Origin: Paramicrobacterium humi
GTDB taxonomy: Bacteria > Actinomycetota > Actinomycetes > Actinomycetales > Microbacteriaceae
Direction of reading: 5' to 3'
NCBI RefSeq assembly: GCF_900105715.1
Contig: NZ_FNRY01000002.1
Span: 240,056 to 304,055 of the forward strand
DNA length: 64,000 nt
Shown here: positions 20,414 through 29,869 of the stretch, piece after piece
Layout: every line of letters begins with the position of its first letter
How positions within the stretch are numbered: position 1 is the stretch's first letter
The notes under the pieces: model-generated
Told to the model about the DNA's origin: nothing
The model's database searches: none
The model's input: the letters and a program-made list of their open reading frames with translations, nothing else
Program-made: the position numbers and the translations under genes

Positions 20414-21286
20414 CTACGTGCCCGCGCGTGTGAGCGCGTCGAGCACCGTTCCCGCGGTGAGCGCCGAGCCCGACGGATTCGGATGCAGCCGGTCGCCGAC
20501 CAGGAACGACGCGGGTCCTGCTTCCGCAGCCAGGTACGCGGCATTCACGTCGATGAGCAGCACGTTCGTCCGTGGTGCGGCCCATGCGCGAACATCCTCG
20601 AGCACGCGCTTGTGCGCTTCGTGCCACTTGTCGAAGCGCGGGTTCTCGAGGATGACGGCGTAGCCGACGCTCGCCGGCCAGCGCTGCTCGACGGCGGCGA
20701 GGAGATTGCTGAACTCAGGACCGACCGCTCGCGGCTTGCGCACGTTGTTGAGCCCGTGGTTGATGATCAGGATGTCGGGCCGCTTCGGCAGGAGCGTGTC
20801 GATGTGCTCGAGAGAATATGCGGCGGTCTTGCCTGAGGCCGAACCGTTCCACACGATAAGCGGTGCGTTCGCGGCGTCGCTGTTCGCCGTGATCTCAGGA
20901 TCGTACGCGTTCGACTCGAGGTTCCACGGGTGCTCCACGAGCGGCCGGTCGGTTTCCACAGCGAGGCGGCGGAAGGCGAGGTCGACCCACTCGCCCGGCT
21001 CGTTCCCGGTCGAATCGCCCGCGACCGCGATGACGAAGGGGTGATCCCGCTGATCGATGCGCTTCCACGCGTCGTCGAACGGAACGGACGCGACGACCGC
21101 CGTCGTCCCATGGTGCGGCGCCTGCTGTGCGACAGCCACGGGAGGAGCCTCGGTGGGCCGGAAGGCCGACACGACCACAGCGCCGACGGATGCTGCGGCG
21201 GCCAGGCTCAGCGCGAGCGCGGCAACGCGGATGCCGCGACGTCGACGTCGGGGCATCGATGCATCGCCGGTGGTGCTCGGGGCCAT
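20414..21286 (-). CDS. Exported SGNH/GDSL-type hydrolase
   Basis: 290 residues. An Arg-rich N-terminus and one hydrophobic helix (about 19-42) indicate a signal anchor or signal peptide, so the enzyme acts at the cell surface. SGNH blocks are visible: FVIAVAGDSTGNEPGEW (block I serine, about 92), INHGLNNVRK (Gly/Asn block, about 176) and DRLHPNPSG (catalytic Asp-x-x-His, about 268). Substrate could be an acyl or acetyl ester on a lipid, sugar or polymer; not predictable. TACTGT ends 7 bases before the ATG, giving a near-leaderless transcript. Confidence 0.82.
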   Translation of the reverse strand: MAPSTTGDASMPRRRRRGIRVAALALSLAAAASVGAVVVSAFRPTEAPPVAVAQQAPHHGTTAVVASVPFDDAWKRIDQRDHPFVIAVAGDSTGNEPGEWVDLAFRRLAVETDRPLVEHPWNLESNAYDPEITANSDAANAPLIVWNGSASGKTAAYSLEHIDTLLPKRPDILIINHGLNNVRKPRAVGPEFSNLLAAVEQRWPASVGYAVILENPRFDKWHEAHKRVLEDVRAWAAPRTNVLLIDVNAAYLAAEAGPASFLVGDRLHPNPSGSALTAGTVLDALTRAGT

Positions 21287-21293
21287 GCGTAAA

Positions 21294-21299
21294 ACAGTA
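21294..21299 (-). promoter_or_regulatory. -10 element of the SGNH hydrolase gene
   Basis: On the minus strand TACTGT ends 7 bases before the ATG at 21286; no ribosome-binding site lies between. Confidence 0.45.
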
Positions 21300-21387
21300 A
21301 ACAGTGCAGGCTGCGACTCCTAATCGGCGCGCTACCCGTCTTCGGGGTACGACCGCCTGACCGGCGATGCGGGCCGGTCGCCCTTTG

Positions 21388-21393
21388 TAGACT
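21388..21393 (+). promoter_or_regulatory. -10 element, leaderless start of the phosphatidyltransferase gene
   Basis: TAGACT ends exactly 6 bases before the GTG at 21400; the gap GAAGGC contains only a weak purine stretch. Confidence 0.5.
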
Positions 21394-21399
21394 GAAGGC

Positions 21400-22017
21400 G
21401 TGAGCCAAAAGCCGTCCTGGGAGGTCAGCGACCGAATCCTCACGATTCCGAACGTCCTCAGCTTCGTGAGGCTCGCGCTCGTGCCGGTATTCCTCGTGCT
21501 GCTCGTCGAGGGGCAGGATGTGCTCGCCCTCGTTGTGCTCGCCGTCTCGGGAATAACCGATTTCCTTGACGGGTTCCTCGCGCGCCGGCTCGACCAGGTC
21601 ACGCGTCTCGGTCAGCTTCTCGACCCGGCGGCCGACCGGCTGTACATCTTCGCCGCTCTCCTCGGCCTCGGCTGGCGAGAGCTCATCCCGTTCTGGCTCG
21701 TCGTCGTCATCATCGCGCGCGACGTGATGCTTCTCGCGCTCGCCGTGCTCCTCGCCCGACACGGCGGAACGGCGCTCCCCGTCGTGAAGACGGGCAAGGC
21801 CGCGACGGCGGCGCTCTTCATCGGACTGCCGGTGCTCATGCTCGGCAGCGCCGTGCCGAGTGCGGGCTTCCTCGCGCTGCCGATCGGGCTCGGATTCTCC
21901 CTTCTCGGAGCCCTGCTGTACTGGGTCGCCGGAATCATCTACATTGTGCAGACCCGCCGGCTGATCACGAGGCGCCCTGTGCCCGGGGATGCATCTTCGG
22001 ATACGCTGGAGAAGTGA
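21400..22017 (+). CDS. CDP-alcohol phosphatidyltransferase (PgsA-like)
   Basis: 205-residue integral membrane enzyme of phospholipid synthesis. The full CDP-alcohol phosphotransferase signature is present across residues about 49-78: DG then AR, G, and two Asp residues (in DFLDGFLARR and LGQLLDPAADRL). Hydrophobic helices lie near 17-40, 40-58, 90-125, 135-155 and 160-185. It is probably phosphatidylglycerophosphate synthase, or the related actinobacterial cardiolipin synthase; the signature alone cannot separate these. GTG start behind a leaderless promoter. It is followed directly by the FHA gene on the same strand. Confidence 0.85.
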   Translation: MSQKPSWEVSDRILTIPNVLSFVRLALVPVFLVLLVEGQDVLALVVLAVSGITDFLDGFLARRLDQVTRLGQLLDPAADRLYIFAALLGLGWRELIPFWLVVVIIARDVMLLALAVLLARHGGTALPVVKTGKAATAALFIGLPVLMLGSAVPSAGFLALPIGLGFSLLGALLYWVAGIIYIVQTRRLITRRPVPGDASSDTLEK

Positions 22018-22028
22018 GGAGAAACACG

Positions 22029-22535
22029 GTGCCATACCCCGATGACGAATACCCTGCCACCGGCGTCGTGATGCGCGGTTCCGCGCCAGATCAAGGCTCC
22101 GGCGGAGACTTCAACGACACGACGGTCGGTTACGGCGAAGACTTCAGCAAGGCGCTTGCCGGTCTCGCCGGTTCGACGACGCGTGAGGAGCAGGACGCCA
22201 TCGCGGCTCTGCCTTCCGGATCGGCTCTCCTCATCGTTCGCCGTGGCCCCAATTCGGGGGCGCGGTTCCTTCTCGATTCCGACGTCACGACCGTCGGACG
22301 CCACCCGGACGCCGACATCTTCCTCGACGACGTGACCGTCTCCCGTCGCCATGCGGAGTTCCGGCGCAACGGCAGCACATTCGAGATCCACGATCTCCAT
22401 TCGCTGAACGGCACGTACTTCGACGGCGCTCGCATCGACACCGCCCTCCTCTCCGACGGCGCTGAAGTGCAGGTCGGGAAGTATCGCCTCACCTTCTACG
22501 CCTCCCGCCGCGACCTCCGCGCGACGGGGCAGTAG
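22029..22535 (+). CDS. FHA-domain protein, GarA/OdhI-like
   Basis: 168 residues with a C-terminal forkhead-associated domain (about 65-155): VTTVGRHPDADIFLDDVTVSRRHAEF and SLNGTYFDG supply the phosphothreonine-binding Arg, Ser, His and Asn. A flexible N-terminus contains NDTTVGYGEDF, reminiscent of the phosphorylated threonine motif of GarA/OdhI, which inhibits 2-oxoglutarate dehydrogenase and activates glutamate synthesis control. The motif is not the exact ETTT/ETTS form, so that role is an inference. I chose GTG at 22029 because GAGGAG lies 7 bases upstream; an earlier in-frame GTG overlaps the previous stop. The garA-ftsR-merR order matches mycobacteria. Confidence 0.8.
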   Translation: MPYPDDEYPATGVVMRGSAPDQGSGGDFNDTTVGYGEDFSKALAGLAGSTTREEQDAIAALPSGSALLIVRRGPNSGARFLLDSDVTTVGRHPDADIFLDDVTVSRRHAEFRRNGSTFEIHDLHSLNGTYFDGARIDTALLSDGAEVQVGKYRLTFYASRRDLRATGQ

Positions 22536-23236
22536 TGGCGGCGAACGCAGCGAGGTCTTCTTCCGCCGCGCCTCAGCTCCTGAACATCGGGCAGGTCCTC
22601 GCGCGGCTGAGGGCGGATTTCCCCGACCTGTCGAGTTCGAAACTGCGGTTCCTCGAAGAGCAGGGACTCGTGTCGCCGGCCCGCACCCAGAGCGGTTATC
22701 GGAAGTTCTCGATGCGCGACGTCGAGCGGCTCCGTCTCACGCTGTCGATGCAGCGGGACCATTACCTGCCGCTCAAGGTGATACGCGCCTACCTCGCCGA
22801 TCTCGACGCCGGCAAGTCGCCGGCCTTTCCCGGTCTCGCTGAAGGGGCGCCGACCCCGACGATCATTCCCGGCGGCAAGAGATACAAGCGCGCGGAGCTT
22901 CTGCGTGAGGCCAACGCCAGCCCCGGGCTGCTCGCCGACGCCATCTCGGCGTCGCTCATTCCGCCGGGCGACTCGTTCGCCGAAGACGCCCTCACGATGT
23001 TGAAGTCGCTCGTCTCTCTGCAGCGCTGCGGTATCGAGCCGCGACACTTGCGCGGCTTCCGCACTGCGGCGGATCGTGAAGTCGACCTGATCGAGAGCGC
23101 TCTGCTGCCGATGGCCCGGCGGAAGGATGCCGCGAGCCGCGCACGCGCCGCGGAACTCGCCGGTGACATCGCCGGCCACCTCGAGGCCGTGCGCAACAAC
23201 CTCATTCGCGCAGCACTAGGCCGAATCTCACCCTAG
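22535..23236 (+). CDS. ftsR: MerR-family regulator FtsR
   Basis: 233 residues. The N-terminal winged-helix MerR DNA-binding domain (NIGQVLARLRADFPDLSSSKLRFLEEQGLVSPARTQSGYR, about 16-55) is in the Rv1828 style. A helical C-terminal half of unknown ligand follows. In corynebacteria FtsR activates ftsZ transcription, so this gene may act on the dcw cluster 32 kb downstream; that link is from family knowledge, not visible here. GTG start overlaps the FHA stop by one base. Confidence 0.87.
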   Translation: MAANAARSSSAAPQLLNIGQVLARLRADFPDLSSSKLRFLEEQGLVSPARTQSGYRKFSMRDVERLRLTLSMQRDHYLPLKVIRAYLADLDAGKSPAFPGLAEGAPTPTIIPGGKRYKRAELLREANASPGLLADAISASLIPPGDSFAEDALTMLKSLVSLQRCGIEPRHLRGFRTAADREVDLIESALLPMARRKDAASRARAAELAGDIAGHLEAVRNNLIRAALGRISP

Positions 23237-23380
23237 GCTTAGACTGGTCGCAATGCCCTCGTGAAGCCCCGACTCCCGACACGCCGAAATGGTGAGCTCG
23301 ATATCGGACACGAAGCGCAGTGCAGTCGATAGCGTAGGACACGCACACGGAATCGTGAGCAGAAGAGGAGAGGGACACCG

Positions 23381-23926
23381 ATGAGCGAACTCAGCCGCGA
23401 TGACAGCGCTCGGTACGACCTCGGACTCCTGTTCACGGACGGACTGCCCACTCTCGACAACGACTCCGGCTACCGTGGAGCCGTCGCGGCGCGCGCCGCA
23501 GGCATCACATACCGGCAGCTCGACTATTGGGCGCGCACGGGGCTCGTCGAGCCCACCGTGCGCGGCGCCTCCGGCTCGGGCACGCAGCGTCTGTATGGAT
23601 TCCGCGACATCCTCGTGCTCAAGCTCGTGAAGAGGCTTCTCGACACGGGGATCTCGCTCCAGCAGATCCGCACGGCCGTGAACCAGCTCCGCGAAGCCGG
23701 AGTGCACGACCTCGCCCAGACGACGCTCATGAGCGACGGCGCGAGCGTCTACCTGTGCACCTCGAACGACGAGGTCATCGACCTCGTGAGCCGCGGCCAA
23801 GGCGTCTTCGGCATCGCTGTCGGCAAGGTGCTGCGGGAAGTGGAATCCACGCTCGTCGAGTTCGACCCGCAGGCGCCGGACCCCATGGACGAGCTCGCTG
23901 CTCGTCGCGCCGCCCGCAGCGCCTGA
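23381..23926 (+). CDS. MerR-family regulator (Rv1830-like)
   Basis: 181 residues with a MerR-type HTH (GITYRQLDYWARTGLVEPTVRGASGSGTQRLYG, about 41-75) and a long dimerisation helix (about 78-105). The C-terminal segment is acidic. It is the second MerR protein of the conserved garA-ftsR-merR block. In mycobacteria a DUF151 bifunctional-nuclease gene lies between the two regulators; here only 144 bases of non-coding DNA separate them. ATG start with AGGAGAGGG upstream. Confidence 0.86.
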   Translation: MSELSRDDSARYDLGLLFTDGLPTLDNDSGYRGAVAARAAGITYRQLDYWARTGLVEPTVRGASGSGTQRLYGFRDILVLKLVKRLLDTGISLQQIRTAVNQLREAGVHDLAQTTLMSDGASVYLCTSNDEVIDLVSRGQGVFGIAVGKVLREVESTLVEFDPQAPDPMDELAARRAARSA

Positions 23927-23992
23927 CCAGCTACCGCTGAAAACTCACGCGGACGATTGCGTCTGCGCACGGCATTGCCGAGCGCGAGCCGA

Positions 23993-24841
23993 TTACGGCT
24001 GAGCGGGCTCGATCGGAGCGTTCGGCCGGGCACCGTAGTCGGCGTACTCGCCCACCCGGCCGGTCCGCAGGACGCGTTCGAGGAGCTGGTCGAAGTAGTG
24101 AGCCATCTCCTGGGCGCTGTCGCCCGGCCAGATGTGCAGCGGTTTCGCCGCTCCCTGTGCCTGCTGGAGCGAGGTGCGCTCGGGAAGCTGCGGACTGAGC
24201 ACGAGCGGACCGAACATGTCCCGAAGCTCCTTGATGCGGAATTGGTGCTCGAGTGACTGGTTGCGCACACGGTTGACGATGATCCCGAGCGGCTGCAAGC
24301 GAGGAGAGAGCCCGCGCCGGATCTCCTCGATCGCCCGCAGAGCGCGGTCCGCCGCGGCGACCGAGAACAGCCCCGGCTCGGTCACGACGCTGACGCGGTC
24401 GCTGGCCGCCCATGCGGTTCTCGTCAGAGCGTTGAGGGACGGAGCGCAGTCGATGAGCACGAGATCGTATTCGTTCTCGACGTGCGCGAGGGCCTCCTCG
24501 AGCTTCCAGATGTCACGAATCGACGGGTGCGGACCATCGAAGTTGATGGCGGAGGGGCTGCCGATCATGACATCGACCTTGCCCGGGTGCGTCGACGTCC
24601 AGCCGGAGGGTGCGATGGCCTGTCGGACCGTCTTCTCCTTCGGAGCCGCGAGCACGTCGGCGACATTGAGGTGGCCGGCGAGCGAGATGTCCATGCCCGT
24701 CGACACGTCCGACTGCGGGTCGAGATCGACGACGAGGGTGCGCACGCCCCTGGCGAAGGCCGCGGAAGCAAGTCCGAGACTCACGGTCGTCTTGCCGACG
24801 CCGCCCTTGAGGCTACTGACGCTTAATACGTGCACAGTCAC
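23993..24841 (-). CDS. ParA-family ATPase (orphan, no ParB neighbour)
   Basis: 282 residues. The deviant Walker A KGGVGKTT (about 11-18) and VVDLDPQSDVSTG near 38, then DLVLIDCAPSLNALT near 125, mark a ParA/MinD-type ATPase that could switch on DNA or membrane. No parB-like partner is adjacent, so it is not the chromosomal parAB pair. Such orphan ParAs position plasmids, carboxysome-like bodies, chemoreceptors or other cargo; none is indicated here. GTG start; AAGG lies 8 bases upstream. Divergent from pyruvate carboxylase, with about 70 bases between start codons. Confidence 0.85.
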   Translation of the reverse strand: MTVHVLSVSSLKGGVGKTTVSLGLASAAFARGVRTLVVDLDPQSDVSTGMDISLAGHLNVADVLAAPKEKTVRQAIAPSGWTSTHPGKVDVMIGSPSAINFDGPHPSIRDIWKLEEALAHVENEYDLVLIDCAPSLNALTRTAWAASDRVSVVTEPGLFSVAAADRALRAIEEIRRGLSPRLQPLGIIVNRVRNQSLEHQFRIKELRDMFGPLVLSPQLPERTSLQQAQGAAKPLHIWPGDSAQEMAHYFDQLLERVLRTGRVGEYADYGARPNAPIEPAQP

Positions 24842-24913
24842 ATACGTTACCTTTAGGAGGGTTAGAGAACCTAAATGTTGGCTGAGCGGGCCTCGGCCGG
24901 AGAGAGGCTGCGG

Positions 24914-27900
24914 ATGTTCCAGAAGATTCTCGTTGCCAACCGTGGCGAAATCGCGATTCGCGCGTTCAGAGCCGCATTTGAGCTTGGGGCACGAACCGTC
25001 GCTGTGTTCCCGTACGAGGATCGGAACTCACTGCACCGGCTGAAGGCCGACGAGGCCTACGAGATCGGCGAGCCTGGCCACCCCGTTCGCGCCTACCTTG
25101 ACGTCGACGAGATCGTGAGAGTCGCCAAGGAGTCCGGAGCGGACGCGATCTACCCGGGTTACGGCTTCCTCTCCGAGAACCCGGAACTCGCCGAGAAGGC
25201 GGCCGCCGCGGGAATCACCTTCATCGGTCCGGGAAAGTCCGTGCTCGAGATGGCGGGGAACAAGGTGACCGCGAAGGAGCATGCGATCGCCGCTGGCGTT
25301 CCCGTTCTGCGCTCCACTCCGGCGTCGCGCGACATCGACGCTCTGCTCGAGGGCGCCGAAGAGGTCGGCTTCCCGCTGTTCGCGAAGGCGGTCGCCGGCG
25401 GTGGCGGACGTGGCATGCGGCGCGTGGAGAAGAAGGAAGAGCTCGCTCCCGCCCTCGCGGAGGCGATGCGCGAGGCCGACAGCGCGTTCGGCGACCCCAC
25501 CATGTTCCTTGAGCAGGCGGTGCTTCGCCCTCGGCACATCGAAGTGCAGATTCTCGCGGATGCCGAAGGCAACACGATGCATCTCTTCGAACGTGACTGC
25601 TCCGTGCAGCGTCGCAACCAGAAGGTCATCGAGATTGCGCCGGCTCCGAACATCAGCGACGAACTGCGACAAGCGTTGTACCGCGACGCCGTCGCATTCG
25701 CGAAGTCGATCGGCTACGTCAACGCGGGAACGGTCGAGTTCCTGGTCGACACGGCAGGAGAGCGCGCCGGCGAGCACGTGTTCATCGAGATGAACCCCCG
25801 CATCCAGGTCGAGCACACGGTGACGGAGGAAGTCACGGATGTCGACCTCGTGCAGTCGCAAATGCGTATCGCGGCGGGGGAGACCCTTGCTCAGCTCGGC
25901 CTCTCGCAGGACACCGTGAGTCTTCGCGGCGCTGCTCTGCAGTGCCGCATCACGACGGAAGACCCCACACAGGGCTTCCGTCCCGACACGGGAAAGATCA
26001 CAACGTACCGCTCGCCCGGCGGAAGCGGCATCCGTCTCGACGGCGGAACGATCAACCCCGGAGCGCAGATCAGCCCGCACTTCGATTCGATGCTGGCGAA
26101 GATGACGTGCCGCGGCCGCGACTTCCCGGCAGCGGTGGCGCGCGCCCGCCGCGGGCTCGCCGAGTTCCGCATCCGCGGCGTCGCCACGAACATCCCGTTC
26201 ATCCAGGGCGTCCTCGACGACCCTGCGTTCCTCGCCGGCGACCTCAGCACCTCGTTCATCGCAGAACGGCCGGAGCTGCTGCAGGGTCGCGTGTCGAAGG
26301 ACCGCGGCACGAAGATCATGAACTGGCTCGCGGACGTCACCGTCAACCAGCCGAACGGCGCCCGCCCCGCCGGCGTGCACCCCACTGAGAAGCTCCGCGT
26401 ACTCGACGTGTCGCAGCCGGCCCCGGACGGATCCCGTCAGCGGCTGCTCGAGCTGGGCCCGAGGGGATTCGCCGCCGCGCTGCGCGAGCAGACGGCTCTG
26501 GCCGTCACCGACACGACGTTCCGGGACGCCCACCAGTCCCTGCTCGCGACACGAGTGCGCACGCGTGAACTGCTCCAGGTCGCGCCGTACGTGGCCCGCC
26601 TCACCCCGGAGCTGCTCTCGGTCGAGGCCTGGGGAGGCGCCACGTACGATGCGGCGCTCCGCTTCCTGGGGGAAGACCCGTGGGAACGGCTCGAACGACT
26701 CCGCGAAGCCCTCCCGAACGTTGCGATCCAGATGCTTCTGCGCGGACGCAACACCGTCGGCTACACCCCCTACCCGACACGTGTCACCGACGCGTTCGTG
26801 CAGGAGGCCACACGCACGGGCGTCGACATCTTCCGAATCTTCGACGCCCTCAACGACGTCGAGCAGATGAGACCCGCCATCGAGTCGGTGCTCGCGACCG
26901 GCACTGCTGTCGCGGAAGTCGCCGTGTGCTACACGGGCGACCTGCTCGATCCAGCCGAAAACCTCTACACTCTCGACTACTACCTGAACCTCGCCGAGCA
27001 GATCGTGGACGCGGGGGCTCACATCCTCGCGATCAAGGACATGGCCGGCCTGCTGCGGCCAGCGGCAGCGGCGCGACTCGTGTCGGCGCTGCGCGAGCGG
27101 TTCGATCTGCCCGTGCACGTGCACACGCACGACACGGCGGGCGGGCAGCTCGCGACGCTGCTCGCCGCCGCGCAAGCCGGAGCGGACGCTGTCGACGTCG
27201 CATCGGCGCCCATGTCGGGCACAACGAGCCAGCCCTCGGCATCCGCTCTCGTCGCCGCTCTCGCGCACACGGAGCGTGACACGGGGCTCTCGCTCAAAAA
27301 CGTCACCGACCTCGAGCCGTACTGGGAAGCAGTTCGCCACCTGTACCGTCCGTTCGAGTCCGGACTGCCGGGCCCGACTGGCCGCGTCTACAAGCACGAG
27401 ATCCCCGGCGGACAGCTCTCGAACCTGCGTCAGCAGGCGATAGCGCTCGGACTCGAGAACGACTTCGAGCTCATCGAGGACATGTACGAGGCGGCCAACC
27501 GCATCCTCGGCCGCGTGCCGAAGGTGACGCCGTCGTCGAAGGTCGTCGGCGACCTCGCGCTGCATCTCGCCGCGGTCCGGGCCGACCCCGACGACTTCGC
27601 CGAGAACCCCGACAAGTACGACATCCCCGACTCGGTTATCGGATTCATGGCGGGCGAGCTCGGTGACCTGCCCGGAGGATGGCCTGAGCCGTTCCGGAGC
27701 AAGGTGCTCGACGGCAAGCACGTGGACATCTCGCTCAAACCGCTCACGGATGCCGATGAGGCCGCGCTTGCCGGATCAAGCGCGGAGCGCCGCGCGGCGC
27801 TCAACCGCCTGCTCTTCCCCGCGCCAACCCACCAGTTCGAGCAGATGCGGGAGCTGTTCGGCGACCTCTCCGTCGTCGACACCGCCGACTACCTGTACGG

Positions 27901-28321
27901 ACTCGAGCAGGGCCGTGAAACGTACGTGGAGATCGACAAGGGCGTACGGCTCTACGTCGGGCTCGAAGCCATCGGCGAGCCCGACGACAAGGGAATGCGC
28001 ACCGTCATGGCGGTTCTCAACGGGCAGCTCCGCCCCGTGTTCGTACGTGACCGCTCGGTGAGCGTCGAGACGAAGGCCGCCGAGAAGGCAGACACGAGCA
28101 AGCCGGGCCAGGTCGCCGCCCCGTTCTCGGGCGTCGTGACCCTCAAGGTCAACGAAGGCGACTCGATCGAGGCGGGACAGGCCGTCGCTTCCATCGAGGC
28201 GATGAAGATGGAAGCGGCGATCACAAGCCCCGTGGCCGGCACGATCGAGCGCCTCGCCATCAACTCGCCGCAGCAAGTGGAAGCGGGAGACCTGCTCGTC
28301 GTCGTGACGGCGGCCAGCTGA
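24914..28321 (+). CDS. pyc: Pyruvate carboxylase
   Basis: 1135-residue single-chain biotin enzyme that forms oxaloacetate from pyruvate, bicarbonate and ATP. Domains in order: biotin carboxylase/ATP-grasp (about 1-455, with GGGGRGMR and FIEMNPRIQVEHTVTE), carboxyltransferase (about 530-980, with TDTTFRDAHQSLLATR and the metal-binding region HVHTHDTAGG), and biotinyl carrier domain (last about 70, with biotinylated Lys in EAMKMEA near 1098). I chose ATG at 24914 since it opens with FQKILVANRGEIA and has GGAGAGAGG upstream; an ATG 13 codons earlier also exists. Length matches the mycobacterial enzyme. Confidence 0.96.
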   Translation: MFQKILVANRGEIAIRAFRAAFELGARTVAVFPYEDRNSLHRLKADEAYEIGEPGHPVRAYLDVDEIVRVAKESGADAIYPGYGFLSENPELAEKAAAAGITFIGPGKSVLEMAGNKVTAKEHAIAAGVPVLRSTPASRDIDALLEGAEEVGFPLFAKAVAGGGGRGMRRVEKKEELAPALAEAMREADSAFGDPTMFLEQAVLRPRHIEVQILADAEGNTMHLFERDCSVQRRNQKVIEIAPAPNISDELRQALYRDAVAFAKSIGYVNAGTVEFLVDTAGERAGEHVFIEMNPRIQVEHTVTEEVTDVDLVQSQMRIAAGETLAQLGLSQDTVSLRGAALQCRITTEDPTQGFRPDTGKITTYRSPGGSGIRLDGGTINPGAQISPHFDSMLAKMTCRGRDFPAAVARARRGLAEFRIRGVATNIPFIQGVLDDPAFLAGDLSTSFIAERPELLQGRVSKDRGTKIMNWLADVTVNQPNGARPAGVHPTEKLRVLDVSQPAPDGSRQRLLELGPRGFAAALREQTALAVTDTTFRDAHQSLLATRVRTRELLQVAPYVARLTPELLSVEAWGGATYDAALRFLGEDPWERLERLREALPNVAIQMLLRGRNTVGYTPYPTRVTDAFVQEATRTGVDIFRIFDALNDVEQMRPAIESVLATGTAVAEVAVCYTGDLLDPAENLYTLDYYLNLAEQIVDAGAHILAIKDMAGLLRPAAAARLVSALRERFDLPVHVHTHDTAGGQLATLLAAAQAGADAVDVASAPMSGTTSQPSASALVAALAHTERDTGLSLKNVTDLEPYWEAVRHLYRPFESGLPGPTGRVYKHEIPGGQLSNLRQQAIALGLENDFELIEDMYEAANRILGRVPKVTPSSKVVGDLALHLAAVRADPDDFAENPDKYDIPDSVIGFMAGELGDLPGGWPEPFRSKVLDGKHVDISLKPLTDADEAALAGSSAERRAALNRLLFPAPTHQFEQMRELFGDLSVVDTADYLYGLEQGRETYVEIDKGVRLYVGLEAIGEPDDKGMRTVMAVLNGQLRPVFVRDRSVSVETKAAEKADTSKPGQVAAPFSGVVTLKVNEGDSIEAGQAVASIEAMKMEAAITSPVAGTIERLAINSPQQVEAGDLLVVVTAAS

Positions 28322-28407
28322 CGCCGGCGCGCCCGCCCGGCGCTTGTTGACTAAACTGGGCGTTGACGCCGCGTGACCGCGTGCCCGTTCCAAAGGAGCC
28401 CCCACTC

Positions 28408-29856
28408 GTGCCCAAGAAGCAAGACGGCACCGTGCCGGCAGCCGATTCAGACGAACTCGAGCCCACGCCGACACCGCAGCCGACAATCCCGACGACCACG
28501 ATCAGCGTGACCATTCCCACGGTCAACGAGGACGAGGAGCTCGATGATGACGACGTCATCCTCGATGACGTCGCGGTAGACCCGGCCGCGGCGACGATTC
28601 CGGCGGCCGGGACTCGCGCCGATGATGCGGAGAGCCCCGCGACGGAGCCGGCCCCTGCCGAATCGGCGCCCGATGAAATCGAAGACGCCGACGCAGACCC
28701 GACGGGGGAGGCCGTCGAGCCCGCCGAGCAGACCGACGTCGACGATCGCGGCCCAGAGCCGGCATCCGCTCCCGACACCAGCACGGCGCCGTCGAGCGCC
28801 GGCGCTCCCACGCAGATCGCCGCCGTGGTCGCCACGGTGGCTGAGGAGCGAGAGGATGCCGCTGCGCCGCAGAGCGTGAGCGCCCGACGCTTCCAGACCG
28901 GCGGCCCGGAGCCGGCCGCGACGCTCACCGCCGACCGACTGCTCGCCCAGCGTGCCGCGAAACGCACGGTGCCGGACGGCACCCTGCAGCGAGCGGTGTA
29001 CTTCGGCACCGGTCGACTCGTCAACCTCGGCGACGCCCGGAAATCGCGGGCGCACAAGGAACTGACCCGCCGAATCGCGAAGCCGTTCGCCGGAAGCGCG
29101 CGGTTCGTGCCCGTGCTTTCGCGCAAGGGCGGTGTGGGAAAGACGACCGTCTCCGTGCTGCTCGGCATGGCACTCGCCGATGCGCGCGATGACCGCATCA
29201 TCGCCATCGACGCGAACCCGGATCGCGGCACGCTCGCCGACCGCATCGGCGGAGAGCACGAGCACACGGTTCGCGATGCCATCCGTCGGCACGACGAGAT
29301 CACCGGATACACGGAGTTCTCCACGCTCGTCGCGCGGGATGAAACGCGACTCGACGTTCTCGCCTCAGACGCGGACCCGCACGTGTCAGCGGCGTTCGAC
29401 GACAAGGACTATGAGCAGGTCGCCGAACTTGCGGCCCGCTATTACTCCATGGTCCTCACCGACTGCGGAACCGGAATCGTGCACGAGGTGATGGCTGCGA
29501 CGCTTGATCGCGCGGACAGCATCGTCATCGTCTCCGGTGCGAGCATCGACGAGGCGCGACTGGCCTCCGAGACCATCTCGTGGCTCGAGGCCAACGGACA
29601 CGACGCGCTCGCGAAGAACGCGGTCGTGGCTCTGAACATCCCGACGCAAGCTCGGCACCTCGTGAAACTCGACGAAGTGGAGGCGCACTTCCGATCGCGC
29701 GTTCGCGGCGTCGTGCGGATCCCGTTCGATCCCGCCCTCGCGGCCGGTTCGACAGTCGAGTTCGCCCACTTGAAGCCGGCAACCCGGGCGGCGGCGCGGG
29801 AGCTCGCGGCATCCGTCGTCGAAGGACTGCCCACACAGCGGCCGGTGACGGCATAA
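28408..29856 (+). CDS. MinD/ParA-like ATPase with long acidic N-terminal tail
   Basis: 482 residues. The first about 165 are low-complexity and very acidic (runs of Asp/Glu, Pro, Ala and Thr), with no signal peptide, so probably disordered. A basic patch (about 180-225, with RRIAKPF) follows, then a MinD-like ATPase: deviant Walker [11 protein letters not shown] near 238, [17 protein letters not shown] near 264, and a switch region with [11 protein letters not shown] near 350. The layout resembles actinobacterial ATPases linked to type VII secretion or septum placement, but no secretion gene is nearby, so the role is open. GTG start 9 bases after AAAGGAG. It is followed 13 bases later by def. 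Confidence 0.82.
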   Translation: MPKKQDGTVPAADSDELEPTPTPQPTIPTTTISVTIPTVNEDEELDDDDVILDDVAVDPAAATIPAAGTRADDAESPATEPAPAESAPDEIEDADADPTGEAVEPAEQTDVDDRGPEPASAPDTSTAPSSAGAPTQIAAVVATVAEEREDAAAPQSVSARRFQTGGPEPAATLTADRLLAQRAAKRTVPDGTLQRAVYFGTGRLVNLGDARKSRAHKELTRRIAKPFAGSARFVPVLSRKGGVGKTTVSVLLGMALADARDDRIIAIDANPDRGTLADRIGGEHEHTVRDAIRRHDEITGYTEFSTLVARDETRLDVLASDADPHVSAAFDDKDYEQVAELAARYYSMVLTDCGTGIVHEVMAATLDRADSIVIVSGASIDEARLASETISWLEANGHDALAKNAVVALNIPTQARHLVKLDEVEAHFRSRVRGVVRIPFDPALAAGSTVEFAHLKPATRAAARELAASVVEGLPTQRPVTA

Positions 29857-29869
29857 CAGCGGAGAAACG

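Noticed and set aside
25028..27721. Minus-strand open frame of about 900 codons inside pyruvate carboxylase
   Set aside because: It is the antisense shadow of a high-GC gene: no family resemblance, His/Arg/Asp-rich composition, and pyc is unmistakable on the other strand.
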